64,000 nt of DNA from Tillus elongatus (Eukaryota > Arthropoda > Insecta > Coleoptera > Cleridae): assembly GCA_964006375.1 (NCBI GenBank), contig OZ023265.1, forward strand, positions 171,059,156 through 171,123,155, written 5' to 3'. A program made the position numbers and the translations under genes. A model generated the notes under the pieces. The model worked only from the letters and a program-made list of their open reading frames with translations, had not been told where the DNA came from and searched no databases. Below are positions 1 to 25,547 of this stretch, piece by piece. Position 1 is the first letter of the stretch; each line of letters opens with the position of its first letter.

Positions 1-1027
1 ACCTCATTTCCTTTGTCACCCAGTCTTGTAACAAGTCTATGGAACTACACGGTGAATCCCAGATTGTCGCTCTAGACATTTCCAAAGCATTCAGGTCTGG
101 TACGCAGCCCTGCTTAATAAACTTCCTGCTTATGGCCTACCACCAAAACTCTGTACCTGGACAGCAAATTTCCTTTCCAACCGGAACATTTCTGTTGTCG
201 TGGATGGCCATTCCTCTAAACTGTATCCAATTAATGCAGGAGTCTCTCAAGGTTCTTTTCTAGCCGCTACTTTGTTTCTTCTCCACATCAATGACCCCCT
301 CTCTAACACATCCAACCCAGTTCACAGTTACGCGGACGACGACACCCTCCACTCAAATATACAATATTCTAAGCCTGTCTCTTTTACACCAATTAGATGA
401 GGATCGCAGACTCATGGAGGGTTCTGCCTCTGTGAATCTCCAAAAAAGATTAGACTGGGGAAGTAAAAATCTTGTACAATTCAACTGCGCCAAATCTCAG
501 TCTTCCTTTCTATCCCATAAGAGATACACCAGCCCTATACCCATCACAATGAACAACCAAGTTATTCAAAGTAATGAGTCCTTTTTACTTGTTGGCATTT
601 CTGTGGAGCGAAATCTCAATTGGCACCAACATGTCACATCAATTGCAGAAGCGGCTGCTAAGAAATTAGGTTTTCTCTTCCGGGCTCGCAAATACTTTTC
701 ACCAGCTAATCCCTATACCTTATATACTTCACAAATAAGGCCAAACCTCAAATACTGCTCCCACAGCTGGGGTGCCGTTGCCGTTTTTACACTCACTATC
801 CTGGCCTCCATTCAGAAGAGAGCTATACGTCTCATCGGTGACTCTACCCTCACCCAAAGGCTGCCATCCCTTGCCCACCGACGTGTTGTTGGTGACCTCT
901 CTCTCTTTTATAGATATCTGCACGGGCACTGCTCAGATGAGCTTTCTTCCATAGTTCCTCCACCTGCTGTCCCCAACAGATCTACCAGGGGAACAGAGCG
1001 AATGCACCCTTTTACTGTCCAGGTCAC
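1..1027 (+). pseudogene. Jockey-like LINE copy A, reverse transcriptase remnant
   Basis: This is the middle and C-terminal part of the reverse transcriptase of a non-LTR element present at least six times in the window. The palm motif reads SYADDDTLHS near 330-360, and the thumb and C-terminal region (NLNWHQHVTSIAEAAAKK) lies near 605-665. The copy is cut at its 5' side by the window edge. A frameshift near 390 joins two frames, and a stop-free 250-residue stretch carries the rest. The 3' end is lost at about 1027, where sister copies continue with the CYARSFVPRTSKLW region and a 3' UTR. It is a dead fossil; RT identity is certain, clade assignment (Jockey) is from general resemblance. Confidence 0.85.
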
Positions 1028-1261
1028 AGCGCTGTGGAAGTAAAAAGACAATCTGTAATCAGTTTATTGTATAATGTATACTGTTCGGCGTGATATTGTA
1101 CTCTGTTGGCAATCGGCGTTTGTCAATTGTTATTGTTTCCTGTTATTATTATTCGTTAATAAAACGTACAAAACGCATATAACAGGTGGTCCTTAATTTA
1201 ATAATACTCCACCCACACCAGTTTTTAGAACATCTTCGAAGATATTTATATAGTGTGGTGA
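1028..1261. other. unassigned spacer
   Basis: AT-rich sequence between a broken LINE and a foldback repeat. It contains an AATAAA-type hexamer near 1160 but no ORF or recognisable motif. It could be a fragment of an LTR or a LINE tail; nothing here decides that. Confidence 0.4.
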
Positions 1262-1905
1262 AAGACTAGATGCATTCTCGCAACAATTAGAACCGTAGAC
1301 CGGTTTCGCTCTCATTAGAGCTCTTCAGTACGGCATACTAATTGTAGCAAAAATGCACCAAAAATAACACGGCTATCGTATAGCCAGTCTTAAAACACTA
1401 AGTGAGTGGTGAACGTGTCGCCACCTAGTTCGGAACCAAGTACTATGTTGTCACGCCCGCTCCAAATAACACAGAGTGTTAAAAATAGAGACAGTATACA
1501 ACTAACTAACAATTTAAAAAATTGTTAGCCCTGGCCCATTTGTGACAACATATTACTTGGTTCCGAACTAGGTGGCGACACGTTCACCACTCACTTAGTG
1601 TTTTAAGACTGGCTATACGATAGCCGTGTTATTTTTGGTGCATTTTTGCTACAATTAGTATGCCGTACTGAAGAGCTCTAATGAGAGCGAAACCGGTCTA
1701 CGGTTCTAATTGTTGCGAGAATGCATCTAGTCTTACATACTTTGTCCCTATATTGGGGTAGAAATGGGCCAGGGCTAACAATTTTTTAAATTGTTAGTTA
1801 GTTGTATACTGTCTCTATTTTTAACACTCTGTGTTATTTGGAGCGGGCGTGACAACATAGTACTTGGCTCCGAACTAGGTGGCGACACGTTCACCACTCA
1901 CTTAG
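1262..1905. repeat. foldback repeat FB, near-perfect 193-bp inverted arms
   Basis: Positions 1262-1454 and 1542-1734 are inverted copies of each other with only one mismatch seen by eye (near 1443/1553), separated by an 87-bp loop. A third arm segment follows at about 1762-1905. The arm carries recurring blocks (ATTAGAACCGTAGACCGG, GAGCTCTTCAGTACGG, CCCTGGCCCAT) found again near 16.85, 24.6, 47.5, 54.4, 57 and 60.5 kb, so this is an interspersed family. No protein is encoded. It is best described as a non-autonomous foldback DNA element; the near identity of the arms suggests recent formation or gene conversion. Confidence 0.8.
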
Positions 1906-2319
1906 TGTGGTGAAGCTTGGATCTCCTTGTGCACTTCCGTCTTCCAACCGCAAGTTCCACCACAAATCAATACTTAAAAATAGAGAACTTTATTTATTAG
2001 ATGTTAACAGTACAGATACCAGATTCTAACTAAATTATATTACATTCATTATTGTACATTAAAAGAGAGAATGATATATAATATTTTATGCAAGGTTAGT
2101 AAATTGTCAGCGACAATAACAACCATGAACCATGTCATAGGAAACGCTAGCACAGTTTTATATAACACCAAACACAATTACAAATCAGATACATATATGC
2201 TACATAAAACTTGCTAAAGTTATGTATATCAAGTAACTTTCATGTAACATCAGAAATGTCAGCAGCTAGATGCTCTCGTATATATGTAACAACAGATAAA
2301 TTACATTGTTATGTATGCT

Positions 2320-2386
<67 letters not shown>

Positions 2387-3147
2387 ATCTTTTTAGTGCA
2401 GTACGTTTGTTTTGCGGCTTTTAAAATCAGCTAATTTTTGCAAAATAAGCGAAGTACGGTAAACGTAATAAAAGAGAGATAAGAAGAAAACAACTAATTG
2501 TGTAAAAGGTGAGAAATGTGACAGAAAAAAACATTCAAAGTCAGCTCCAGATATGCAAAAATAAACCCAAAATCATTTAAATAATTTGGTTTATATAAAT
2601 GGCTTTAATCATAGAATTATAAAGCTAAAATTTTTGATTAAAATGTCAGGCAATCACGACAGAGAGGCGCTTACGACAGAATATATATCGTTATAGATTT
2701 GAACAAAAATGTTTCGATGCAGGTCCGGTCCCCTGTAGTTCAAGGTTGGAATTGTTATCTTAATAATCAGTGTCTCTTTCTTAGAAAAAATATTTAATAG
2801 CGACACGCAGTTTTACCAAAGCAGGTAATGGAATTTTAATTACAGCGATTTTCAACTAAACAGTGGAAGTTTGTCTGTATACCTTGGTAGATTTTGACAA
2901 ATCTAATGTATCAAATAATTTTACTGAACAACATAAAATGACAAATCTACATTAAAAGAAAAATAGTTTGCGGTTCCAGGAATTGCAACGGGGTTCGGAA
3001 GTTTGCAAATTATTTCATTCCATGCAGTTTGGGACAAGACTTCTGTTTACCTAGCAAATTTTTCAATGATTTTTTTTTGTTGTTAAAAAATGGTAGCTTT
3101 AAATTCGTTTTCCTAAAAATGCTATTGAAACAACTCGTAACTTTTAA
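1906..3147. other. AT-rich intergenic stretch without a gene
   Basis: No coding region is supportable here. It contains one long (TA)n array at 2323-2381 and A/T homopolymer runs. Short ORFs across the array are repeat artefacts. Confidence 0.6.
2323..2381. repeat. (TA)n microsatellite
   Basis: Uninterrupted TA dinucleotide array of about 59 bp. It lacks the conserved flanks seen around the (TA)n arrays of the T repeat family. Confidence 0.95.
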
Positions 3148-3203
3148 GTACACTTGGAGAACCCAAATCACCACAACACATATTTTTTAAAGACCTTACG
3201 ATC
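3148..3203 (-). repeat. Penelope-type terminal repeat fragment
   Basis: Read on the minus strand this is the part just 3' of a hammerhead-like core: GATCGTAAGGTC followed by GTGTTGTGGTGATTTGGG and CTCCAAGTGTAC. The same sequence follows the hammerhead-like motif at 33576-33616. The core itself is missing because LINE copy B abuts it at about 3204. Confidence 0.6.
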
Positions 3204-5822
3204 TTTTTTTTTAAATATATATTTCAACAACACACCACGAGGGCTTACAGCCTAAATACTATCGTACCGTGCGTGTCGACAAGGAGGAAAGAGGCAACTT
3301 GTTAATTCTGGACTTGAAGGGTTGGAAACATGTGCCGGCAAGGAATTCCACAACTTGGAAGTCCTCGTGACAAAAGAGCGGGCATAACAAGATGTTCTAT
3401 GTCTCGTGACCTGGACAGTAAAAGGGTGCATGCGCTCTGTTCCCCTGGTAGATCTGCTGGGGGCAGTAGGTGGATGAACTATGGAAGAAAGCTCCTCTGA
3501 GCAATGCCCGTGCAGATATCTATAAAAAAAAAAGAGAGAGAGAGAGGTCACCAACGGCACGTCAGTGGGCAAGGGATGGCGGCCTTTGGGTGAGGGTAGG
3601 GTGACTGATACGTATAGCTTCTTCTGAATTAAATCCAGGATACCGAGTTTAGAAGCGGCAGCGGCACCCCAGATGTGGGAGCGGTATTCGAGGTTTGGCC
3701 TTATTTGTGAAGTATATAACGTATAGAGATTAGCTGGTGAAAAGAATTTGCGAGCTCGGAAGAGGAAACCTAATTTCTTAGCAGCTGCTTCTGCAATTGA
3801 CGTGACATGTTGGTGCCAATTGAGATTTCGATCCATAGAAATGCCAACAAGGGAAAAGGACTCAATACTTTAAATAACTTGGTTGTTCATTGTGATGGGT
3901 GTAGGGCTGGTGTATCTCTTATGAGATAGAAAGCAAGACTGAGATTTGGTGGAGTTGAATTGTACAAGATTTCTACTTCCCCAGTTTAATATTTTTTGAA
4001 GATCCACAGAGACCGAACCCTTCATGAGTCTGCGATCCTCATCTAATTTGGGCTAAAGAGACAGGCTTAGAATATTGTATATTTGAGTGGAGGGTGCTGT
4101 CGTCCACGTAACTGTGAACTGGGTTGGATGTGCTAGAGAGTAGGTCATTGATGTGGAGAATAAAGAAAGTAGGGGCTAAAGCTGAACCTTGAGGGACACC
4201 TGCATTAATTGGATACAGTTTAGAGGAATGGCCATCCACGACAACAGAAGTGCTCTGGTTGGAGAGGAAATTTGCAGTCCAGGTATAGAGTTTTGGTGGT
4301 AGGCCATAGGCCGGAAGTTTATTAAGCAGCGCTGCGTGCCAGACCTGGTCGAATGCTTTGGATATGTCTGGAGCGACAATCTGGGATTCACCGTGTAGTT
4401 CCATAGACTTGCTCCAAGAATGGGTGACAAAGGAAAGGAGGTCGGCAGTTGATCTGCGCTGACGGAATCCATACTGCCTGTCGTGGATTAGACTGTGTTT
4501 TTCAAGAAATTTTAGTAATTCGGTGTTTATATACTTTTACATCACTTTAGAGACAACTGAAAGGAGGGAAATAGGCCTGTAGTTGCTAGGAAACGCTTTG
4601 GATCCTTTCTTGGGGACGGGTTGTACTCGAGCAGTTTTCCAGTTACTAGGGAATATGCCTCTATTGTAAGATGTCTGAAACAGACGAGTCAGGACAGGAG
4701 CAAGTTCTGGTGCGCATTTTTGAGAACAATTGCTGGGATCTCGTCAATGCCAGAGGCTTTTCTGATATTAAGAGAAGATAGCATCTTTCGTACCTTTTTA
4801 GTTTTGAAAATGATATCCGTCATTTTATGCGCTACATTGGGGACTGCTGGTGGTTAAACATTTGAAGGTGGGTTGAGAGTAGAATTGCCGGCCAACAACG
4901 AGGCAAAAATTTCAGCCTTGCCCAGGGCGGTAGAAACAATTTCATCCCCTTAAACAAGAGGTGGGAACGTGCTCTTGCAGAAACTATTCCCAATAAATTT
5001 AGCAAGAGTCCAGAAGGGTTTGCTGCCACTGGAGCTTGAGAGGACTTTGTTTTTGATGTGGTTATTAAACGAGTTTTTGCCTCAGAAAGAATGCGGTTTC
5101 TTGCGTCGTTAAATGCTTGACGGTTTTCTTGACTGGGATTGTGTAGAAGCGTTTTGTGAGCTGTGACCTTTTCAAGTCTGGCCTTGTTACAGGAATTAGA
5201 GAACCAGGGCTTTTGAGTGGCTAAAGAGGTTTTCTGTGTACGTGGAATAAATAATTCCATGCCAGCTTGGATGATTTCGGTGAAGTTTTGTGAGATATCA
5301 GAGGGGTCAGGATGAGAGAAGCAGACAGATGTCCATGGAAATGAGGAAAAGTAATCCCGCATTTCGTCCCAGTTCGCGGAGTTGTAGTGCCAAAAGATAC
5401 GTGGGTGTGATGACTGTGTGACCTCGGGTGGCATTGCGGAGGAAGCAGTGACCATGCCGTGGTCTGAGCGACCAAGGAGAGCGGTGACTGATGTCTTATA
5501 GCATTCAGGTTTTGTAGTAAGAAGGAGATCCCAGGGATTTGAGCTGTGTGGTAGGATGCGAGAAAAGTAAGTAGGTTGCTGAACCATATTGGATAAAGAA
5601 TTGCTGACTGCGAAGGTCTCCGCTGCTCTCCCCTGTGGATCGGTTTTTGAAGATCCTAGCCATTCCTTATTATGGACATCGAAGTCACCAAGAGTAGTGA
5701 CCTCGGAGAAAGGATATTCAGAAATCAGATGGTTGTTTTTTTCAGAAAGGTAGTCAAAGAGCTGGACAAAGTTGTTGTCAGAAGGTGACCGGTAAATGCA
5801 ACAGATGTATTTAGTTGCAGCC

Positions 5823-5826
<4 letters not shown>
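3204..5826 (-). pseudogene. Jockey-like LINE copy B, endonuclease-RT
   Basis: This is the most complete LINE copy. On the minus strand it starts inside the APE-type endonuclease domain: a GDFDVHN motif near 5670 and SDHGMV near 5455-5470. It continues through the linker, the RT fingers, the palm with SYVDDSTLHS near 4090-4120 (canonical YADD changed to YVDD) and the C-terminal region to about 3250. A 3' UTR ends in an A-rich tail near 3204. Several frameshifts and stops break it. A short GA expansion sits at 3530-3547, where other copies have a unique CTCTCTCTTTTATAG segment. The 5' side is truncated at a (GA)n run, as usual for LINEs. Confidence 0.85.

Positions 5827-5855
<29 letters not shown>
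5825..5855. repeat. (GA)n microsatellite
   Basis: GA dinucleotide array of about 31 bp at the 5' truncation point of LINE copy B. Confidence 0.95.
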
Positions 5856-5859
<4 letters not shown>

Positions 5860-5933
5860 ATTCAAAGAAAAAGTCCACTACCATCTACCGAATATATATA
5901 TGATTTCTAAGCGTCATTACGTCTGCGTTTGGC

Positions 5934-6460
5934 ATGATTAATGGAACCAGAATTAAAGGCTTTTCTAGCAGAAAATGTTTTTTATTTTTTGACAACCCCA
6001 CGCGTTTCGGTTCATCTGGACCATCTTCATGGGTTAAAAACATTTTTTCTGTTTATACTAATACTAACTCTATGGGAAATTGTCAAAGTTTGATGTTCAT
6101 CTATTGTCTTCAGATTTCCAGACAAAAATAACATCGAAGGAAAGAATAACAGCACCTCCAGACTTGAAGCAGAAGTGGATGAATACAAACGACGCAGATT
6201 TTTTTTAAAACCTGTACGCAGGCTCTATTTTGCTGTTTTTTTTTTTAATTAATAAGCGCCGTTACTTTTGTCTGGAAATCTGAAGAAAATAGATGAGATT
6301 CAAACTTTGCCAGTTTCCGATACAGTACAGTTTCTATAGTAGAAACAGAAAAAGGTTTTAACTGCTGAAGATGGTTCAGATGAACCGAAACGCGTAGAGT
6401 TGTTTAAAAAATAAAAAGTATTGTTTGGTAGAAGCCTTTATTTTTTTTTCTTTTAATCAA
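5934..6460. repeat. inverted pair of Penelope-type ends (family B)
   Basis: Two arms of about 190 bp (roughly 5948-6135 and 6256-6450) are inverted copies, sharing the AAAGGCTT border, the CGAAACGCGT block and the TTTGTCTGGAAATCTGAAGA block. The right arm carries a hammerhead-like motif (6360-6401). The left arm carries the same motif on the minus strand with the first core C changed to A. Inverted terminal pairs with hammerhead motifs are known for Penelope-like elements; assignment to that class is inference because no RT lies between the arms. Confidence 0.6.
6360..6401 (+). ncRNA. hammerhead-ribozyme-like motif (family B)
   Basis: The core reads CTGAAGA (6365-6371), one extra T, stem II GGTTC-AGAT-GAACC (6373-6386), GAAA (6387-6390), then ACGCGT as stem III and A6396 as the predicted cleavage-site nucleotide. 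Flanks AACT and AGTT can pair as stem I around a G/G mismatch. Stem III is a perfect palindrome without loop, so only a dimeric fold would be plausible. The extra base between CTGAAGA and stem II is non-standard, and activity is untested. Confidence 0.5.
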
Positions 6461-6549
6461 ACTAATAAATGAAAGGAGAGGCTAATTATAATAATATTGT
6501 ATTACGATTATTATATCTTATAAAATGGTAGATGTGTTGTGTGCTTTTA

Positions 6550-6892
6550 TTTCTTTAACGTCGGCCTATTTCCGCGACTATGGTCAATCAGCGACGCCAG
6601 GGAGCAGTTTCACCTCACTATCCTGGAAATTTTGCCGAACCCCTGCCTTTCTGTAAGGAGGATAGGGATCTTTAACGTGCCCAACATTGCATGGACACGG
6701 GACCGACGGCTTTACGCCCCCTCCGAAGGGCGGAATGTGCAGACATTCAACTTGCTCAAATAGAATGCCAAAACATCGGTTGATGTTAATGTTACAGTTT
6801 GTACTGAAAAAGTGAATGGAGTGCCCTGGGATCGAACCCAGTACCCTTCGGTTCAGAGGCACACGTTTTTACCACTGAACCACCGAGGCTCT
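6550..6892 (-). mobile_element. tRNA-derived SINE (family S), copy 1
   Basis: On the minus strand the head has an A-box-like TGGTTCAGTGGTAAAAACG and a B box GGTTCGATCCC, about 40 bases apart, the internal RNA polymerase III promoter arrangement. The body continues through a CCGACGGTCCCGTGTCCATG-like block and ends in CCGACGTTAAAGAAA. The same 340-bp unit occurs at 7213-7546, 12110-12451 and 42107-42380. Confidence 0.8.
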
Positions 6893-7212
6893 TGAAATGG
6901 TAGATATATATTAGTTGCTGTGATGAAAATACGATTAAAAAGGTATATCGATGGTCAATGCTTGCAATGTATATAAAACGTATGTGAGTGTAGTCTGCGT
7001 GCGAGAAAGATGGTAGCGATACAATGAGACAAATAGGTTGGTAAGACAGAGGCAGGAAATTGTTAGCTGGCTGGTTGATGTAAACTTTACAGATAAAAAT
7101 ATTTAATGTTGTTTATACACTCAAATGCTAAATAAGTATTTTTTTCGTCCTTGTCTAGGCGACATACATAACCACATTTTAGCCAGTTGTCGGCTTCCTG
7201 TCTAATTTTTTC

Positions 7213-7546
7213 TTTTTCTTTAACGTCGGCCTATTTCCTCAATTATGGCCAATCACCGACGCCATGGAGCAGCTTCATCTCACTATCCTGGAAAATTTGT
7301 CGAAACCCCTTCTGTAAGGAATGTATGGAACTTTAACCTGCCCAACATCGCATGGTACACGGGACCGACGAATTTACGCCCACTCTGAAAGGCGGAACGT
7401 GCAAACATTCAACTTGCTCAAACACAACTTCGATTGATGTTAATTGACAGTATGTACTGAAAAATAATTTAACGATTCTGCTGGGGATCGAACCCAGGAA
7501 CTTTGGGTCCAGAGGCACACGTCCTTAATACTGGACCATCGAGGCT
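7213..7546 (-). mobile_element. tRNA-derived SINE (family S), copy 2
   Basis: Same unit and orientation as the copy at 6550-6892, with B box GGTTCGATCCC and tail CCGACGTTAAAGAAA. It is more diverged in the head, for example GATGGTCCAG in the A-box region. Confidence 0.8.
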
Positions 7547-7788
7547 GCTCTGTCTAAAATTGTGTATCCATGGTTGCTATATATTTATGTGAATGGGACA
7601 TAATGAATCGTTATAATCTTTTAAAATATGATTTTGGGTGTCTATACCTGAATAGATAATGTATCAAGACCTTTGGCCAAATTAGTCAACCTCGATGGCA
7701 GTTAACTTAAGCAATAAAATTTTATGTCAATAATGTTGCACTATTTTTATTAATTATTTTTAGTCTTTTTCAGTACCATTATTTGAAA

Positions 7789-22972
<15,184 letters not shown>

Positions 22973-23045
22973 TAGCAAAATAATAGATTTTTAATAGATT
23001 TGTTTTACCATAGTGTGCCGCTTTCATAATAGCAAATTGTTTATA

Positions 23046-23051
23046 AATAAA
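23046..23051 (+). promoter_or_regulatory. polyadenylation signal of gene 1
   Basis: AATAAA 74 bases after the stop codon at 22972, the first canonical hexamer in the 3' flank. Confidence 0.6.
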
Positions 23052-23112
23052 TGGATAGATATAGTGCGAGTTTTATTTACACCGATACAACCCTTAAACA
23101 AGAAAACAATCA

Positions 23113-23215
23113 CATGCATTATAAGTACACTTGGGGAATCCAAATCACCACGACACATCTCTTAAAGACCTATGACCATCGTTTCACTAACAAAGTTAGC
23201 GTCACTAAAGAATGA
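23113..23215 (-). repeat. Penelope-type end with decayed hammerhead motif
   Basis: On the minus strand: TAGTGACGCTAACTTTGTTA, GTGAAACGATGGTC, then GTGTCGTGGTGATTTGG. The CTGATGA box and the GATCGTC site are mutated. It lies directly beside the Penelope-like RT remnant, supporting the link between this repeat and that element. Confidence 0.5.
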
Positions 23216-23980
23216 AAAATTCATTATACTTATTCTACGCGTTTTTATGATAAAGCATATAAAAGTAATAGGGTGGTGATTTTGGAGAAAAACAAATTAT
23301 AGTAGTAGATAGAGTTAAAAATGCAATAGAGACAGGACCGTATAAAAAAATGAATAAAAACCCGCTACCAAAAAGGATTTCCGATGTTAAAAATAATTTA
23401 AAGAGTTGCCACAACCTTAGAACAGAGGACTTAGGAATAAGGTCATCAAAGAATAAAAAATTCTAAACCACTGAACTACTTCATATTATATTTATTCTTC
23501 GTGCTTTTATGTTAAAGCGTATAAGAGTAATAAGGTGGTGAATTTGGACAAAAAGGATTATAAAGATAGAGTTAAAAATGCAATAAAGACAGGACCGTAT
23601 AAAAAACTGAATAAAAACCCGCTACCAAAAAGGATTCCGGATGTTAAAAATAATTTAAAGAGTTGCCACAACCTTATAACAGAGGACTTAGGAAGAAGGT
23701 CATCAAAGAATGAAAAATTCTAAACTACTTAACTACTTCACATTATATTTATTCTACGTGTTTTTATGTTAAATCACATAAAAGTAATAAGGTGATGATT
23801 TTAGACAAAAAAAGATTATAAAGGTATAGTTAAAAATCCAAAGGACCGTATAAAAAACTAAATAAAAACCTCCTACCAAAAAGGATTCCGGATGTTAAAA
23901 ATAATTTCAAGAGTTACCACAACCTTATAACAAAGGACTTAGGAAGAAGTTACAAAACCAGAAGTCACAAAAATTCATAA
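23216..23980 (+). repeat. three tandem ~250-bp units in a Penelope-like element
   Basis: Segments starting near 23221, 23488 and 23741 each repeat the series TTATTCT-CG, AAAAGTAATA-GGTG, GTTAAAAATG, GGACCGTATAAAAAA, CTACCAAAAAGGATT and GATGTTAAAAATAATTT. The units differ by point changes and small indels; only the middle one keeps a continuous reading frame. Confidence 0.75.
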
Positions 23981-24520
23981 ACCGGATAAATCGATGAGAC
24001 CCATTATTTCGGATATAGATTCTACGACATATAATTTAGTGAAGTGTTTGACTAAGAAGTTTAAAGGCTTGCCTGTCAAACAAAAAGTTTTTCAGTGTCA
24101 AATTCATTTCAATTTATTAATAAAGTTAAAAATATTAAATTGGTTGAAGGCGAGGTTTTGATCTCATTTGATGTAGCGTCTTTGTTTCCTAGTGTGCCCA
24201 GGAAACAAACGCTAACGTATTTAGAACGATTGTTAAAATTAAACAACATAAGTGAAAAGGTTAACGAAGAATATTTAACTTTAACAAACCTTGTATAAAA
24301 CAAAATATCTTTCAATTAGTTTTTTGAACAAACCACACGCGCAGCTGTGGACAACCTTCTCTCTCCATTCATTGCGGACATTTTCATGGGTAGATCTAAA
24401 ACGAATTTAGAAAATAAAAGTGAGTATTTTCTTAGACGATGATTTCGTTATGTTGACGATATTTTCGCAATGTTTAACACAAACATGAAAAGCAAATGAT
24501 TTATTTTATAGACCGAACAG
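23535..24520 (+). pseudogene. Penelope-like element reverse transcriptase remnant
   Basis: In order: NLDKKDYKDRVKNAI near 23540; in other frames KIHKPDKSMRPIISDIDS near 23970 and TTYNLVKCLTKKFKGLPVKQ near 24030; VLISFDVASLFPSVP (24155-24200) matching RT motif A; LLSPFIADIFMG near 24355; and RYVDDIFAMF near 24450 (motif C). The IHKP...LRPI and SFDV.SLF.NVP pattern is typical of Penelope-like elements. Stops and frameshifts abound, and no GIY-YIG domain is seen. Confidence 0.7.
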
Positions 24521-24556
24521 TCAATTTAAATCAATAAAATTCAGTAAAACATTGTG

Positions 24557-24925
24557 AGATGTATGACAGGGTCGCCATCTCGGTGCGGAATCAGGTATTA
24601 TATTGTCACGAGAGCTCCAAATAACACAAAATGTTATAAAATAGAGACTGTGTACAACCAACTAACAATTTTGTAAATTGTCAGCCCTGGCCCATTTGTA
24701 TGTAAGGCTAGATATACACTCACCATAATTAGAACCGCAGACCAATTTCGCTCTAATTAGAGCTCGTCAGTACGGTATTGTAATTGCCGCGAGAATTCAC
24801 CCAGAAAGTAATATGGCTAGAGTAGCCAGCCTCCTAGAACGACAGCTCCAAATAACACAAAATGGGCCAGGGCTGCCAATTTAGAAAATCGTTAGTTGGT
24901 TGCACACAGTCTCTATTTTATGACA
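24557..24925. repeat. foldback repeat FB copy
   Basis: Contains CGACAGGG-like TGACAGGGTCGCCATCTCGG, AGCCCTGGCCCATTTGTATG, TAGAGCTCGTCAGTACGGTA and an inverted partial arm at the end. The inner inverted repeat is AACCAACTAAC/GTTAGTTGGTT. Confidence 0.65.
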
Positions 24926-25075
24926 TTGGAATCTTTCTTCGTCTGATGACGCTAACTTTGTTAGTAAAACGATCTTCGGGGTCATTAAAAGATGTGTTGT
25001 GGTGATTTGGGTTTTCCAGGTTTACGTATCAGTGCTCATCACAAGTTCCAATCTTCACTTAGTGAATCACACATT
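24926..25075 (+). repeat. Penelope-type end with decayed hammerhead motif
   Basis: CTGATGA (24943-24949), C, GCTAAC-TTT-GTTAGT, then AAAAC where GAAAC is expected and GATCTTC where GATCGTC is expected. The downstream GTGTTGTGGTGATTTGGG block is conserved. It lies on the other side of the Penelope RT remnant from 23113-23215. Confidence 0.5.
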
Positions 25076-25379
25076 AATAAAGAAAAGTCTGGACGTAGTA
25101 AGTGCGTTATGGTAGTGAATTTTCCTAGAAATGATCTGGCACTAACTCTAAACCGTTTTGAGGATAGTAGGCTATGAAATCCAATACCGGAAAACAAATA
25201 ACAAAAAAAAATGTTCAAAAAGCAGTAGGCCACGGAGTCTAATAATAAACTTCTACTTTTAACATAATTTTCCGTAATGATTCACGATAAAAAAAATAGG
25301 AACTTTGAGCACACCAATGAATCGGCCCATTATTACAAATGATATTTTACATTACAACATTATCCAAAAATTGTTATAA

Positions 25380-25383
<4 letters not shown>

Positions 25384-25416
<33 letters not shown>
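25384..25416. repeat. (TA)n microsatellite
   Basis: Short TA array of about 33 bp just upstream of a transposase remnant. Confidence 0.95.
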
Positions 25417-25417
<1 letters not shown>

Positions 25418-25547
25418 TACTAACACTATCGCGACAATTAAGAATACTGTCATTCTTAATTATCTGAACAATTTGAGGTGTATTTAACACCTTAAATTTT
25501 CTTCTAAATAGTTTGTTTCCTGTTTATTTTAAATATTATTTAACAAT

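Noticed and set aside
6550..6892. ORFs in the SINE copies as a small gene family
   Set aside because: The same frames are broken differently in each copy, and the internal pol III boxes identify a SINE.
7783..7788. Upstream in-frame TTG as the start of gene 1
   Set aside because: The ATG at 7789 follows directly and fits the family's N-terminus; a TTG start is not expected in an insect nuclear gene.
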